The notes: generated by a model not told the origin, from the letters alone. 64,000 nucleotides of DNA from JAMQPK01 sp035937795 (GCA_035937795.1 DASZHO010000062.1:1-64000), one strand, 5' to 3'. Counted from the stretch's first letter, positions 1 to 8,868 are shown. Numbers and translations: made by a program.

Positions 1-933
1 GTTTTGTCCGTTGTTGCTTCCGACTGCGTCGGTGGACAGCACCAAATGGGAGGATCTGCGCTGATGATCTCGGCGCCATCGACCTGGGCTGATGCCCACA
101 ATCTGATGGAAGGCCCGGGTGAACGCCGCTTGATCCGAAAAGCCTGCCTGTTCGGCAATATCAGCCAGTGATTCGGACGTCTCCATCAAGAGCTCTTGGG
201 ACCGCTCAATCCGGCGCTGCACGAGCCATCGGTGAGTCGACACACCGAAGCTCACCTTGAATGACCTGGCGAAGTGGCTGATCGAAAGGCCGCACTCCTG
301 CGCCAACTGCGAGAGGCGTATTCGCCCTGCGAGATTCTGCCTCAGCAACTCTGTCGCACGGCGTTTCTGCCAAGGCCCCAAGCCGCCGATCGAGGTCACG
401 GTCGGTTTTCGCAATCCTGCATATCTTTGAAGCAAATGAGCGCCGAGGATCAGCTCGAGATGGTCCAGCGCCAGGGGGGCCGGCCAGCCTTGTTGCCCAA
501 TGCAGGGAAGAATGCTCTTGGTCAGTTGTGTGAGGACGAGATCTTCTTCGTCAACCGAGAGACGGTAGGTTTCCACGGGGCCAATCCCGAGATCTGCCGC
601 GATATCGTCCAAGCCTGTGCGAGGAACATGAAACAGCACGTAGTCGAAGGCACTGCCAACCCAGCAGCTGGGTTGCGCGTCAAGGTCGAGTACATTGGAC
701 CGGAATGCTTGAATGTACGACGTGGGTACGTGCTTGTCGTCCACCCACAGTTGATAATCGCCTATCGCCAAGGACTTGATGGATACAGAGACGAGCAGGG
801 CGGGAACGCTCGAGACCTTCGTGATTCTGTCCGCCAGGCCACTTGGAGACTCCAAGCGCGTAATGGCAAATGAATCTGCGCGGACCACGGACGGGATCGA
901 CGAGCTCTCCTTCAGGTGGATGTGGCTGCTCAT
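1..933 (-). CDS. AraC-family transcriptional regulator (3' end cut by window edge)
   Basis: Reading the complement from the ATG at 933 gives an uninterrupted frame of 311 codons that runs off position 1 without a stop. The first ~185 residues form a ligand/effector-type domain. Residues ~190-285 are a typical AraC/XylS double helix-turn-helix: the stretch LSQLAQECGLSISHFARSFK is the first HTH, and ADIAEQAGFSDQAAFTRAFH followed by GISPGRWRR is the second. Such proteins bind DNA and activate or repress nearby genes in response to a small molecule. It is divergent from the LysR gene with an 84-bp gap, so one may control the other, but this is not shown. The extreme C-terminus lies outside the window. 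The family call is firm; the effector and targets are unknown. Confidence 0.9.
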   Translation of the reverse strand, partial: MSSHIHLKESSSIPSVVRADSFAITRLESPSGLADRITKVSSVPALLVSVSIKSLAIGDYQLWVDDKHVPTSYIQAFRSNVLDLDAQPSCWVGSAFDYVLFHVPRTGLDDIAADLGIGPVETYRLSVDEEDLVLTQLTKSILPCIGQQGWPAPLALDHLELILGAHLLQRYAGLRKPTVTSIGGLGPWQKRRATELLRQNLAGRIRLSQLAQECGLSISHFARSFKVSFGVSTHRWLVQRRIERSQELLMETSESLADIAEQAGFSDQAAFTRAFHQIVGISPGRWRRDHQRRSSHLVLSTDAVGSNNGQN

Positions 934-1017
934 CGCTTGCCTCACTGTAGGCTTCGATGGCGCGCCTGAATAAGACTCTGTAAGCTGGGGGGCATACTCT
1001 TCAGGCATGGAACGGCG
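934..1017. promoter_or_regulatory. divergent AraC/LysR control region with inverted repeat
   Basis: This 84-bp gap separates two divergent regulator genes and must hold both promoters. It contains a perfect 7-bp inverted repeat, GCCTGAA at 964-970 and TTCAGGC at 1000-1006, with a 29-bp spacer. A spaced dyad next to a LysR gene would suit a regulator site, but 7-bp arms this far apart can arise by chance. No convincing -35/-10 pair was identified. Confidence 0.35.
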
Positions 1018-1908
1018 ATGGAGTTGAGGCACCTGCGTTATTTCGTAGCCGTGGTCGAGGAAGGGAGTCTGACAACCGCCGCCGAGAAAAGGTTGCACAC
1101 CTCCCAACCTTCGCTCAGCCGGCAGATTCGCGACCTGGAGGACGAGGTCGGTGCTGACTTGCTGTCTCGCAGCGTTCACGGCGTCGAGCTGACCGCTGCA
1201 GGTAAGGCCTTTCTCGACCATGCCCGCCTTGCGTTGGCGCAGGTCGACGCCGCCGTGGAAGCGGCGCGCCGGGCCGCGCAGCCCGCAAGAAAGACGTTCG
1301 CCATCGGCTTCCAAACTGGTCACGAGATGACCTGGCTGCCGCGGGCCATGCAGGTGCTGCGGGACGAGCTGAAGAACATCCAAGTCACAGTCTCGAGCGA
1401 CTATTCGCCGGACCTCGCCGAAGCGCTCGTACGCGGCCGGCTGGACGTAGCATTCTTACGGGTGGAGCCGGGCTACGACCTGGAGTATCAAGTCGTGGAT
1501 CGGGAGCCGCTGATCGTCCTGATGCCGAGCGACCATCGCCTCACCGCCAAGCCAGCCATTCATCCGCGTGAATTCGTGGGCGAGATCTTCATCGGCGGCG
1601 CCAACAAGGCCGGAGTGTTGCGCGGCGTCACCGAGGATTACCTGCGGCGATCGGGAATGGACATCAAGCTCGATCACGGCGTGGACAACATGGCGATGGC
1701 CATGTCGTTGGTCGTCTCGACGCGCGGGCTGGCGTTGATGCCCGCCTATGCCAGGAACCTGCTGCCCGCGTCCGTAGTCAGCCGGCCGTTAGAAGGCGAG
1801 GCGCCGACGATCGATGTCGCGGTGGGCTACAGAACGTCGAACACCTCGCCGATTCTCAAATTGTTCCTGTCGCGCCTCGACGAGCTGAAAAGGCCGGACC
1901 CCGCTTGA
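1018..1908 (+). CDS. LysR-family transcriptional regulator
   Basis: The 296-residue product has the usual LysR length and layout. Residues 1-60 hold the N-terminal winged HTH (MELRHLRYFVAVVEEGSLTT, then AAEKRLHTSQPSLSRQIRDL), and residues ~90-290 are the periplasmic-binding-protein-like effector domain. LysR proteins are usually activators that bind as tetramers upstream of a divergent target and often repress themselves. Here the divergent neighbour is an AraC-type regulator rather than an enzyme, so the target is not obvious. The effector domain resembles those of aromatic-compound regulators (CbnR/BenM-like) in general outline, but the ligand cannot be told from sequence. The start at 1018 is fixed by the conserved MELRHLRYF beginning. 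Confidence 0.93.
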   Translation: MELRHLRYFVAVVEEGSLTTAAEKRLHTSQPSLSRQIRDLEDEVGADLLSRSVHGVELTAAGKAFLDHARLALAQVDAAVEAARRAAQPARKTFAIGFQTGHEMTWLPRAMQVLRDELKNIQVTVSSDYSPDLAEALVRGRLDVAFLRVEPGYDLEYQVVDREPLIVLMPSDHRLTAKPAIHPREFVGEIFIGGANKAGVLRGVTEDYLRRSGMDIKLDHGVDNMAMAMSLVVSTRGLALMPAYARNLLPASVVSRPLEGEAPTIDVAVGYRTSNTSPILKLFLSRLDELKRPDPA

Positions 1909-1977
1909 CGACCCGCATCTGGTCAGTCAGACTGGGCAGCCGAGGGCCTCGCAAGGCAGGGCGATTTCAAGAACGAT

Positions 1978-2856
1978 ATGTTGGGTGAATCCCGAAAGCG
2001 AGCTGGGAGCGTGATGGTGACCTCACCGTGGCTCGTGTTGTGCCTGCTGGTTGCAGGATCCGCTGTTGCAGGCGCACAGACTCGAATTTTGATTCAACCC
2101 GCGCCAAGGCCCGATCAAACCATCCACGTGACGACGACCCAGGAATTCTCGTTCAGCATGGCTGGCGGCGCGGCCGCTGCCGAACCAGCAGAGGCGCAGA
2201 TGGTGACCAGAACCGTTCTTGGCTACACACAGTCGAACGGGCGCTTCGACGGCCAGGGCCGGATGGAATCGCAGCTCACCATCGATCGCATCGAAGCGGA
2301 GCAGACGCTCAACGGGAGCGCGAAATCGCCTGGCAACCTGGGCCAGCTTGTCGGCCGTTCGCTGACGGCCGTTTTCGATCGCGCAGGAAGGCTCGTCGAC
2401 ATCACGGTGCCGCAGGACTTGCAGCAAGCCTCCGGTATGCTCAAACAACTGCTGGCCGGCGCATACGGAGCCCTGAACTTCCTCCCCGCAACCACGATGG
2501 CGATCGGCGAGACCGCAACGGCGCCATCGAACATCCCGCTGCGACTGCCCGGGAGTACGGGGACGGTTCCCTATCAAACCCGCACGCTCACGACACTGCG
2601 GGCCGTCGAAACGAGCGGACGAGACCGCATCGCGCGCCTGGAACAGCGCATCGAATCGGCACCCGAGACCGATCAACTCAAGGTGAGTGGCGCAGGCACG
2701 ATCGACGTGAATCTCGATCGAGGATTCGTCGGAGCGAGCGCGACCGAATGGGCGGTCACCGGCGGCAATCCGGCGACGGGCAGCGCGGCTTCCGCTCAAC
2801 TCCCCCCGGGACACGGGACGATCAAAGTGACGGTGACGGCGACCGCGGACGAATAA
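1978..2856 (+). CDS. secreted protein of unknown function
   Basis: The protein has 292 residues. I chose the first ATG because it supplies a basic n-region (residues 1-12, with Arg and Lys) before the hydrophobic stretch WLVLCLLVAGSAVAG, giving a normal signal peptide cut near AGAQ; an ATG at 2014 is the alternative. The mature part is rich in Thr, Gln and Gly and predicts beta strands, with alternating segments such as QMVTRTVLGYTQ and RTLTTLRAVETSGRD. It resembles DUF6263-type periplasmic proteins common in Acidobacteriota, though I cannot confirm membership. There are no catalytic motifs, Cys pairs or membrane segments beyond the signal. It lies between a regulator and a secreted hydrolase on the same strand, with gaps of 69 and 112 bp. 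The function is unknown. Confidence 0.7.
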   Translation: MLGESRKRAGSVMVTSPWLVLCLLVAGSAVAGAQTRILIQPAPRPDQTIHVTTTQEFSFSMAGGAAAAEPAEAQMVTRTVLGYTQSNGRFDGQGRMESQLTIDRIEAEQTLNGSAKSPGNLGQLVGRSLTAVFDRAGRLVDITVPQDLQQASGMLKQLLAGAYGALNFLPATTMAIGETATAPSNIPLRLPGSTGTVPYQTRTLTTLRAVETSGRDRIARLEQRIESAPETDQLKVSGAGTIDVNLDRGFVGASATEWAVTGGNPATGSAASAQLPPGHGTIKVTVTATADE

Positions 2857-2968
2857 ACGAAGAAGCCTGCTCGGTCGGGATCTCGCGAAACCGTGTGACA
2901 CAGGCGCGTTTTTCGCGTGCAATTGGCCAGCTCCGTCGCAGGTCTCGCGTTGCATCTCCTTTACAATA

Positions 2969-4261
2969 TTGCTCGTGGGAAAAACGGTGTGTCGGCCCGT
3001 TCGCGTAGGTTTCCTCACACTGGCGCTGCTGGCGTCGGCTGCGGCGACGGCGCGCGCCCAATCAGTGTGCGATCCGGACGGCGTCCAGGCGAGCGGCTCG
3101 ATCTATCGCATCTGCATGCCGTCGGCGGCCTACAACGGCATTCTCGTCGTTTGGGCTCACGGATTCCAAGATGCCGGCACGCCGGTTTCGATTCCTGAAG
3201 ATCAGCTGTGTATCAACGGCTTCTGCCTCCCCGACGTCATCAACGGGCTCGGTTTCGCGTTTGCGACGAACAGCTACAGCAAGACGGGACTGGCGATTCT
3301 CCAGGGCAAGGCCGACCTTCTCGATCTCGTGAACATCTTTGCCGCTCAGAAGGGCCAGCCGCGAAAGGTGTACCTGGTTGGCGCATCGGAAGGCGGCATC
3401 ATCACAGCACTCAGTGTCGAACAGCATCCCGACGTGTTCGCGGCGGGCCTCGCGGCGTGCGGACCGGTCGGCAACTTTCCGTTCCAGATCGATTACTTCG
3501 GCGACGCGCGCGCGACCTTCCAGTATTTCTTTCCGTGGGTGATTCCCGGCGATCCGTTCAACCCGGATCCCGGTTTGATGGCGATTTGGAGCAATTACTA
3601 CGAACTGGTTGTCAAACCGATTGTGTTCGATCCGGTCAACCGGCATCTGCTGGATCAGTGGGTGGCGGTCGCGAATTTACCGTTCGACGCGAGCAACTAC
3701 CTGACGACCGTTGAGCAATCGGTCCGGGATGTCCTTCGTTATGGTGTCGTCAATCTCAAGGACGCCGCGGCGACGCTCGGCGGGTTTCCGTTCGACAACC
3801 GCTACCGCTGGTATACGGGCTCCGATAACGACCTCCTGCTGAACATCTTCGTTCGGCGCGTCTCCGCCGATCCGGCCGCCGTCATCCGGATGAACGCCTT
3901 TTACAACACGACCGGCGTTCTCAGTCGTCCGCTGATCACGCTACATACGCTGGAAGATCAGCAGGTGCCCTACTTCCACGAGCAGCTCTACAACCTGAAG
4001 ACGCTCTTGTCCGGGTCGCTGTTCACGCGGCATCTCAACTTCCCTGTCGATCGCTACGGACACTGCAATTTCACGAAGGACGAGGCGCTGTTCAGTTTCG
4101 CCGTCATGCTGCTCTATGACGGCCTCCTCGACCACGTGAGCGGCACGGAGTCGTTCCTCACCGCTTCGGAGCTCGCCGCATTTGAGAGCCGCGCGCAGGC
4201 GGTGGGCCTGCCGTCTCAACGCGAGGGATCGGCGCTCGCGTTTGAACTCAACCAGCACTAG
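2969..4261 (+). CDS. secreted alpha/beta hydrolase
   Basis: The 430-residue protein starts at a TTG and opens with a signal peptide (VGFLTLALLASAAATARAQ). It is a serine hydrolase of the alpha/beta fold. The first strand and oxyanion region is ILVVWAHGFQDAG, the nucleophile elbow is VGASEGG (Ser in GASEG), and the likely catalytic His is in RYGHCNF near the C-terminus. An acidic partner is plausible in LHTLEDQQVPY. Several Cys pairs in the mature part fit an exported enzyme. The substrate is unknown; esters or amides are typical, and the long lid between nucleophile and His could favour bulky or lipidic substrates. No neighbouring gene fixes its role. An ATG start is not available near the signal peptide, which makes the TTG start likely. 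Confidence 0.85.
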   Translation: MLVGKTVCRPVRVGFLTLALLASAAATARAQSVCDPDGVQASGSIYRICMPSAAYNGILVVWAHGFQDAGTPVSIPEDQLCINGFCLPDVINGLGFAFATNSYSKTGLAILQGKADLLDLVNIFAAQKGQPRKVYLVGASEGGIITALSVEQHPDVFAAGLAACGPVGNFPFQIDYFGDARATFQYFFPWVIPGDPFNPDPGLMAIWSNYYELVVKPIVFDPVNRHLLDQWVAVANLPFDASNYLTTVEQSVRDVLRYGVVNLKDAAATLGGFPFDNRYRWYTGSDNDLLLNIFVRRVSADPAAVIRMNAFYNTTGVLSRPLITLHTLEDQQVPYFHEQLYNLKTLLSGSLFTRHLNFPVDRYGHCNFTKDEALFSFAVMLLYDGLLDHVSGTESFLTASELAAFESRAQAVGLPSQREGSALAFELNQH

Positions 4262-4352
4262 ACGCGGAGTGCCGCGCGCCGGAGCACGACGGCGTGGGTG
4301 CCAGGAGCATCGAGCATTCGAGCGGAAGCAGTGAGTCAGCAAGAGAGGACCA

Positions 4353-4919
4353 ATGAGAGCACGAGCGCCGCGGGGCGTGATTGTCTGGTTGACTGGTCTT
4401 TCCGGGGCGGGCAAGAGCACACTGGCCGCCGCGGTTCGCGATGAGGTGGCCGCGAGCCACGCGGTAGAGGTTCTCGATGGCGACGAGATCCGAGCACATC
4501 TGTCGAAAGGCCTCGGCTTTTCGCGAGAGGATCGCGAGACGAACATCCGCCGCATTGGCTTCGTCGCACGGCTCCTGGCGCGTCACGGCGTGGTCGCCAT
4601 TGCGGCCGCCATCTCGCCGTACGCCTCGGCGCGGGACGAAGTCCGCGCCTTGGCCGGCACCGAGGGCATCGAGTTCGTGGAAGTGTTTGTCAGCGCCGCG
4701 CTCGACTCGCTCGTCGCCCGAGACGTCAAGGGCCTCTATCGGCGGGCGCTTGCCGGAGAGATCAGGAACTTCACTGGCATTTCCGATCCGTACGAGCCGC
4801 CCCTCGAGCCCGAGGTGACGGTCTGCACCGACCGCGAGTCGGTTCAAGAGAGCACCGCGAAAATTCTGAAGGCGCTCGCCGACCGAGGGGTGGTCCTCAA
4901 TGTTGAATTGAGCGTCTGA
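4353..4919 (+). CDS. cysC: adenylylsulfate (APS) kinase-like protein
   Basis: This 188-residue protein matches the CysC family in length and motif order: Walker A GLSGAGKST at residues ~16-24, DGDEIR, the LGFSREDRETNIRRIGFVAR block, and FVEVFVSAALD with the RDVKGLYRRALAGEI and FTGISDPYEPP lid motifs. CysC phosphorylates adenylyl sulfate to PAPS, the sulfate donor for sulfotransferases. No ATP sulfurylase or sulfotransferase is visible in the window, so the partner is elsewhere or this copy serves another kinase role. A purine-rich site (GAGAGGACC) precedes the ATG. It leads a plus-strand set with an FkbM methyltransferase 8 bp downstream, which suggests a link to modification of a polar lipid or glycan. 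Confidence 0.92.
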   Translation: MRARAPRGVIVWLTGLSGAGKSTLAAAVRDEVAASHAVEVLDGDEIRAHLSKGLGFSREDRETNIRRIGFVARLLARHGVVAIAAAISPYASARDEVRALAGTEGIEFVEVFVSAALDSLVARDVKGLYRRALAGEIRNFTGISDPYEPPLEPEVTVCTDRESVQESTAKILKALADRGVVLNVELSV

Positions 4920-4927
4920 GTCGCCAT

Positions 4928-5962
4928 GTGATGAGCGCCGAGAAGAACGCAACAGCCAGAAATCGCGGCGTCGGACAGCTCCTCCGGCACATCTTACCGA
5001 GGGGGGCCGGCCGCCGACTCATCCAGAGGGCCGCGGTCTTTCGCGCGCTCTCGCGGATGGCCCGCACTCCGGTCGGCCGGCGCGCGGTCGCATCGCTCGA
5101 AACGCGCGCCCTCGCGGCGTTGCTCATGCGGACGGCGGAACCGGATCCTGGCGGACGGGCACTCGGGTACCTGTTCGGCCGTTACGAGCCCGGGCGCGCA
5201 CCCAGAGAGATCTACGACGACGTGTTCTCGCCCCAGCGCTTCGATCGCGGCTACCAAAGCCAAATGGGTCAGGATCTCTTCCTTAACCGCTGGCTCTTCA
5301 AGAACCGCGGTCCCGGTTTTTTCGTCGACGTCGGCGCCTTCGACGGCGAGCTAGGGAGCAACACGTCTTTTTTCGAGAAGCGGCTCGGCTGGACGGGCGT
5401 GGCGTTCGAGCCCAACCCGCCGGCATTCGCGGCGCTATGCCGGACGCGATCGTGTCAGGCAATACAAGGCTGCGCGTACAACCGAGATGGTGTGGTGAGT
5501 TTCCTGGCGCTGTCGGAAAGAGATCAGCGTCGGCGGACCGAGGAACTTCTTCGGCCCGCGAATCTCTCGTCGCTAGCGCTCGATCCCGATCACGGGGCCG
5601 TCATGCTGAGCGGCATCCGCGAGCACATTGACAACATGACGCGCGTCGAGCAAATGGGCCAGGTGTGGGACCTCGACCAAGCGCTCGTAACCGTTCCGTG
5701 CTACCGGATCGACAGCGTGCTCGAGAAGGCGGGGATCAGCACCGTGGACTACCTCTCGATCGACGTCGAAGGCGCCGAGCTCGAGGTGGTGCAAGGTATC
5801 GACTTCACCAGAGTGCAAGTCAACGTCATCGGAGTCGAGCGGAGCCAGCGGTTCCCCGACGTCTACCGACTCCTCACGAAGGCCGGCCTCGAATACCACG
5901 GGCTGCTCTTCTTCGACGAGATCTTCGTCCATCGCGCGTGCCGCTTTACCTGGGAGCAGTAG
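4928..5962 (+). CDS. FkbM-family SAM-dependent methyltransferase
   Basis: The protein has 344 residues (GTG at 4928, or ATG at 4931). A basic ~95-residue N-terminal region precedes an FkbM domain: SAM motif I FFVDVGAFDGELGSNT at ~131-146, the acidic motif VAFEPNPPAF at ~158-167, and the C-terminal block VDYLSIDVEGAELEVVQGID. FkbM-type enzymes O-methylate small molecules, sugars or polyketides. The gene follows the APS kinase by 8 bp and precedes the SDR gene by 10 bp, so it is probably co-transcribed. A second FkbM protein sits at 26073-26993, so the locus has two. The substrate is unknown; a sugar hydroxyl of the predicted glycolipid is a reasonable inference only. Confidence 0.9.
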   Translation: MMSAEKNATARNRGVGQLLRHILPRGAGRRLIQRAAVFRALSRMARTPVGRRAVASLETRALAALLMRTAEPDPGGRALGYLFGRYEPGRAPREIYDDVFSPQRFDRGYQSQMGQDLFLNRWLFKNRGPGFFVDVGAFDGELGSNTSFFEKRLGWTGVAFEPNPPAFAALCRTRSCQAIQGCAYNRDGVVSFLALSERDQRRRTEELLRPANLSSLALDPDHGAVMLSGIREHIDNMTRVEQMGQVWDLDQALVTVPCYRIDSVLEKAGISTVDYLSIDVEGAELEVVQGIDFTRVQVNVIGVERSQRFPDVYRLLTKAGLEYHGLLFFDEIFVHRACRFTWEQ

Positions 5963-5972
5963 GCGAGGCGTC

Positions 5973-6935
5973 ATGAGGGAGACCGTTCTAATCTCCGGCG
6001 CCGGCTCCGGCATTGGTCTGGTTTCCGCACTCTACCTGGCCCAGCAGGGCTTCGAGGTCTTTGCCACTGTGCCCGACCTGGCTCAACAGGCGGCTGTGGA
6101 GGCGGCGGCCGCGAGATGGGAGGTATCGCTTCAGGTCCTGTACCTCGACGTGACCGAGCCGGATTCCATCCAGCGGGCCGTGGAGACCGTGGTCCAGACC
6201 CGCGGCGCCATCTACGCTGTGGTTCACAGCGCGGGACTGGGCCTGCGCGGCTTCTTCGAAGATCTCGCCGATGCCGAGATCCGGCGACTGTTCGACGTCA
6301 ACGTCTTCGGTGTCATGGCCCTCACCCGAGCCGTCTTGCCCCATATGCGGGCCGCCCGGCGTGGCCGCATTGTCGTGGTCGGCTCAGTGGGCGGCCGAGT
6401 CGCCTCCATGTCCCTGACCGGCTACTGCGCCGGCAAGTTTGCCTTGGAAGGCTTTGCCGAGTCTCTCTGGATGGAGGTGCGACCTTTCGGCCTCCATGTC
6501 TCCGTGATCGAGCCGGGCATCGTCATGACCCCCCACTTCACCGTGCATCGGGGGCGAGCCGCTGCCGCCACCGATCCCAAGAGCCCCTACTTTGGCTGGT
6601 TTGTGCGCCATGAACAGTTGGCGGACAACATTCTGCGCGCCCACCGGATCATGCCCAGCGATGTGGCTCGCACCGTCCATGCCGCACTGACTGTCCGTCA
6701 CCCTCGGCTGCGCTACCCAGTGGGCCGAGGAGCCCGAATCGTTATTTTGCTGCGCCGGATCCTGCCCCACCGTTGGTTCGAACGCCTCTACTTCGGCCAG
6801 ATCGTCAGTCTGGTCACCCGATCCGGCAAACCGCCAGCGGAGTTCAGCCAGCTCTCCTTGCCTGGAAACGCGGATACTGATTATCTTGGCTTGCCTCCCC
6901 CGAACCGGAAAGGGTGGAAATGGCGGATCTCCTGA
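5973..6935 (+). CDS. short-chain dehydrogenase/reductase (first of a tandem pair)
   Basis: This is a classical SDR of 320 residues. The cofactor loop is ISGAGSGIG (7-15), followed by NAG-like HSAGLG and the catalytic triad Ser138, Tyr151 and Lys155 (YCAGK). SDRs interconvert alcohols and ketones with NAD(P)H. The protein is longer than a minimal SDR; the extra ~60 C-terminal residues (LRYPVGRGARIVILLRRILP) are shared with the SDR at 7972-8868, so the two are paralogs. Retinol-dehydrogenase or fatty-acyl reductase-like SDRs have similar tails. Its 3' end overlaps the next methyltransferase, which indicates translational coupling. The substrate is unknown; a keto group on a lipid or sugar intermediate is plausible. 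Confidence 0.92.
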   Translation: MRETVLISGAGSGIGLVSALYLAQQGFEVFATVPDLAQQAAVEAAAARWEVSLQVLYLDVTEPDSIQRAVETVVQTRGAIYAVVHSAGLGLRGFFEDLADAEIRRLFDVNVFGVMALTRAVLPHMRAARRGRIVVVGSVGGRVASMSLTGYCAGKFALEGFAESLWMEVRPFGLHVSVIEPGIVMTPHFTVHRGRAAAATDPKSPYFGWFVRHEQLADNILRAHRIMPSDVARTVHAALTVRHPRLRYPVGRGARIVILLRRILPHRWFERLYFGQIVSLVTRSGKPPAEFSQLSLPGNADTDYLGLPPPNRKGWKWRIS

Positions 6936-7966
6936 ATACGCTGCGTGTACTGGGATGGCGGCGGGCGTGGCGTCTGTGGCGCGGCTATCGCCTGGGTTGG
7001 ATGCAGACTATCGCCCCGTTCTACACCACGCGCACCCTGCAAACGCTTCTGAACGTCGGTTTCTTCGACGAGCTGCAGCGCCACGGCACTATCGACGTGG
7101 TCTGCTTTGCGGACGCGCATGGGTTGGACGGGCAGATCTTGCAATCTCTGGTGGACTCGCTCTACGCCTTGCGCATCCTGGACAAAAGGGGCACCGCCTA
7201 TATCCTGGACGACAAAGGCCGAGTCCTGGTCGAGGTCGCAAGAGGCTGGTTCGATGGCGTCTACGGCTATGAGGGGATCTATCACTCTCTGGAGCTACTG
7301 CTGCGCAAGGAATTAGTCTATGGCCGGGATATCTACCGCCGGCCCGATTTCGTGGCCAAGGGCAGTGGGGAAATCGAAAACTGGATCTATTTTCCCCTTG
7401 CCATCGACCTCTTGACCCGGGGCAATCGCCGCCGGGTGCTGGACTTGGGCTGCGGCGACGGCACTTTCTTGCGCCATCTGTGCGCCGCAAACCCCTCCAT
7501 TCGCGGGTTTGGCATCGACATCTCGCCCGCGGCCATCGCGGATGGCGAGGAACTGGTGCGCAAGGCGGGCCTGCAGGAGCGCATCCAGCTGGCCGTCGTG
7601 GACATCAACGCGCTGGGGAGCACACCGGCCGAACTGCAGGACATCGACGCCGCCACCGTGTTCTTCGTCCTACATGAGATTCTGTATCAGGGCAAGGACG
7701 CGCTCTTACAGCTGTTGCGCAGTTACCGTACCCTTTTTCCCGGTGTTCCGCTGACAGTCTTTGAGGTCGATAGGGCCACTCCGGACGCTATGCGCCGACG
7801 GCCCGGGATGTCTGTTCAGTACACCCTGCAACACGATCTGTCCCACCAGAAGCTGATCAGCAGGTCGGCGTGGCACGCGCTCTTCCATGAGGCTGGCTTC
7901 ACCGCCATCGAGGAACGCAACCTGAGCTTCGCCAGGACCGTCATCTTTACTGTAATGGGGGAGTGA
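6920..7966 (+). CDS. class I SAM-dependent methyltransferase with N-terminal winged-helix domain
   Basis: The ATG at 6920 is preferred over the in-frame GTG at 6914 because AAAGGGTGG lies at a suitable distance before it. The ~348-residue product begins with a winged-helix dimerisation-like region (TTRTLQTLLNVGFFDEL to LDDKGRVL, ~37-105). The Rossmann methyltransferase core carries RVLDLGCGDGTF at ~172-183, with GFGIDISPAAI as the acidic loop. This layout is typical of polyketide and small-molecule O-methyltransferases. The gene overlaps the SDR upstream by 16 bp and abuts the SDR downstream, forming a compact SDR-MT-SDR unit. The substrate is not determinable from sequence. Confidence 0.9.
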   Translation: MADLLNTLRVLGWRRAWRLWRGYRLGWMQTIAPFYTTRTLQTLLNVGFFDELQRHGTIDVVCFADAHGLDGQILQSLVDSLYALRILDKRGTAYILDDKGRVLVEVARGWFDGVYGYEGIYHSLELLLRKELVYGRDIYRRPDFVAKGSGEIENWIYFPLAIDLLTRGNRRRVLDLGCGDGTFLRHLCAANPSIRGFGIDISPAAIADGEELVRKAGLQERIQLAVVDINALGSTPAELQDIDAATVFFVLHEILYQGKDALLQLLRSYRTLFPGVPLTVFEVDRATPDAMRRRPGMSVQYTLQHDLSHQKLISRSAWHALFHEAGFTAIEERNLSFARTVIFTVMGE

Positions 7967-7971
7967 GTTTG

Positions 7972-8868
7972 ATGGCCCCATCGACCGCGCGTCTATCGCC
8001 TCTCACCGTGAAAGGGCCGGTGTTGGTTACCGGCGCCTCGTCGGGCATCGGGTTGGAGACCGCACTCTATCTGGCTGCACAGGGGTATACGGTCTGCGCC
8101 ACCATGCGGGATCTGAGCCGACGTGCTGCCTTGGATAGGGAGGCCAGGCGGCGGAATCTCTTGGTGCAGGTCCAGGCCCTGGATGTGACCGACCCGCCCA
8201 GCATCGAGGCGGTGGTGCGCTCCCTGGTGGGTCGTTACGGCGGCATCTATGGCCTCGTGAATAACGCCGGCTTCCAGCTTCAAGGCTACTTTGAAGACCT
8301 GACCGATGCCGAGATTCGCACTCTGTTCGAGGTGAATCTCTTCGGCACCATGGCCGTGGTGCGGGCCGTGCTGCCCGGCATGCGCGCTGCCCGCCAGGGG
8401 CGGGTCGTGATCGTCTCCTCCGTCGGGGGACTGCTGGGCTCGGTTGCACTCAGTGCCTACTGCGCCTCCAAGCACGCCCTGGAGGGCTTCGGCGAGGGCC
8501 TCTCGTTGGAAGTCTGTGCGCTGGGGATCCAGGTCACGCTGGTGGAGCCTGCCATCGTGCAGACGGAGATCTGGCGCGGAAATAGGCGTGTGGCCCGGGG
8601 CGCGCTGGACCCAGCCAGCCCTTACTACGAGTGGTTTCACGCTGTGGAGCGGTTGACGGACCGGATGGTCGCCACGGCTCCTACGACCTCCCTCGATGTG
8701 GCCCATGCTGTGCACCGGGCGCTCGCGGCGGGCCGGCCACGTCTGCGGTATCTGGTCGGGAGGCGGGCGGCCTTGTTGCTGATCCTGCGCCGCTACGTGC
8801 CCGCCGCCCTCTTCGAACGGATCTATTTTGGCGAGGTGATCCGCCGCGTAACTGGCACACGCGTTTGA
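7972..8868 (+). CDS. short-chain dehydrogenase/reductase (second of a tandem pair)
   Basis: This classical SDR is a paralog of the one at 5973-6935. It shows VTGASSGIG (cofactor loop), NNAGFQLQGYFEDL, the triad Ser150/Tyr163/Lys167 (YCASK), and the same C-terminal block (LRYLVGRRAALLLILRRYVP, then FERIYFGE). I place the start at ATG 7972, which has GGGGGAG eight bases upstream; a GTG at 7963 overlapping the previous stop is the alternative. The product is ~298 residues. Its last 46 bp overlap the 3' end of the convergent gene at 8823-11201. It probably works with the first SDR and the intervening methyltransferase on a common substrate, for example by sequential oxidation and reduction, but that is inference. 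Confidence 0.92.
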   Translation: MAPSTARLSPLTVKGPVLVTGASSGIGLETALYLAAQGYTVCATMRDLSRRAALDREARRRNLLVQVQALDVTDPPSIEAVVRSLVGRYGGIYGLVNNAGFQLQGYFEDLTDAEIRTLFEVNLFGTMAVVRAVLPGMRAARQGRVVIVSSVGGLLGSVALSAYCASKHALEGFGEGLSLEVCALGIQVTLVEPAIVQTEIWRGNRRVARGALDPASPYYEWFHAVERLTDRMVATAPTTSLDVAHAVHRALAAGRPRLRYLVGRRAALLLILRRYVPAALFERIYFGEVIRRVTGTRV

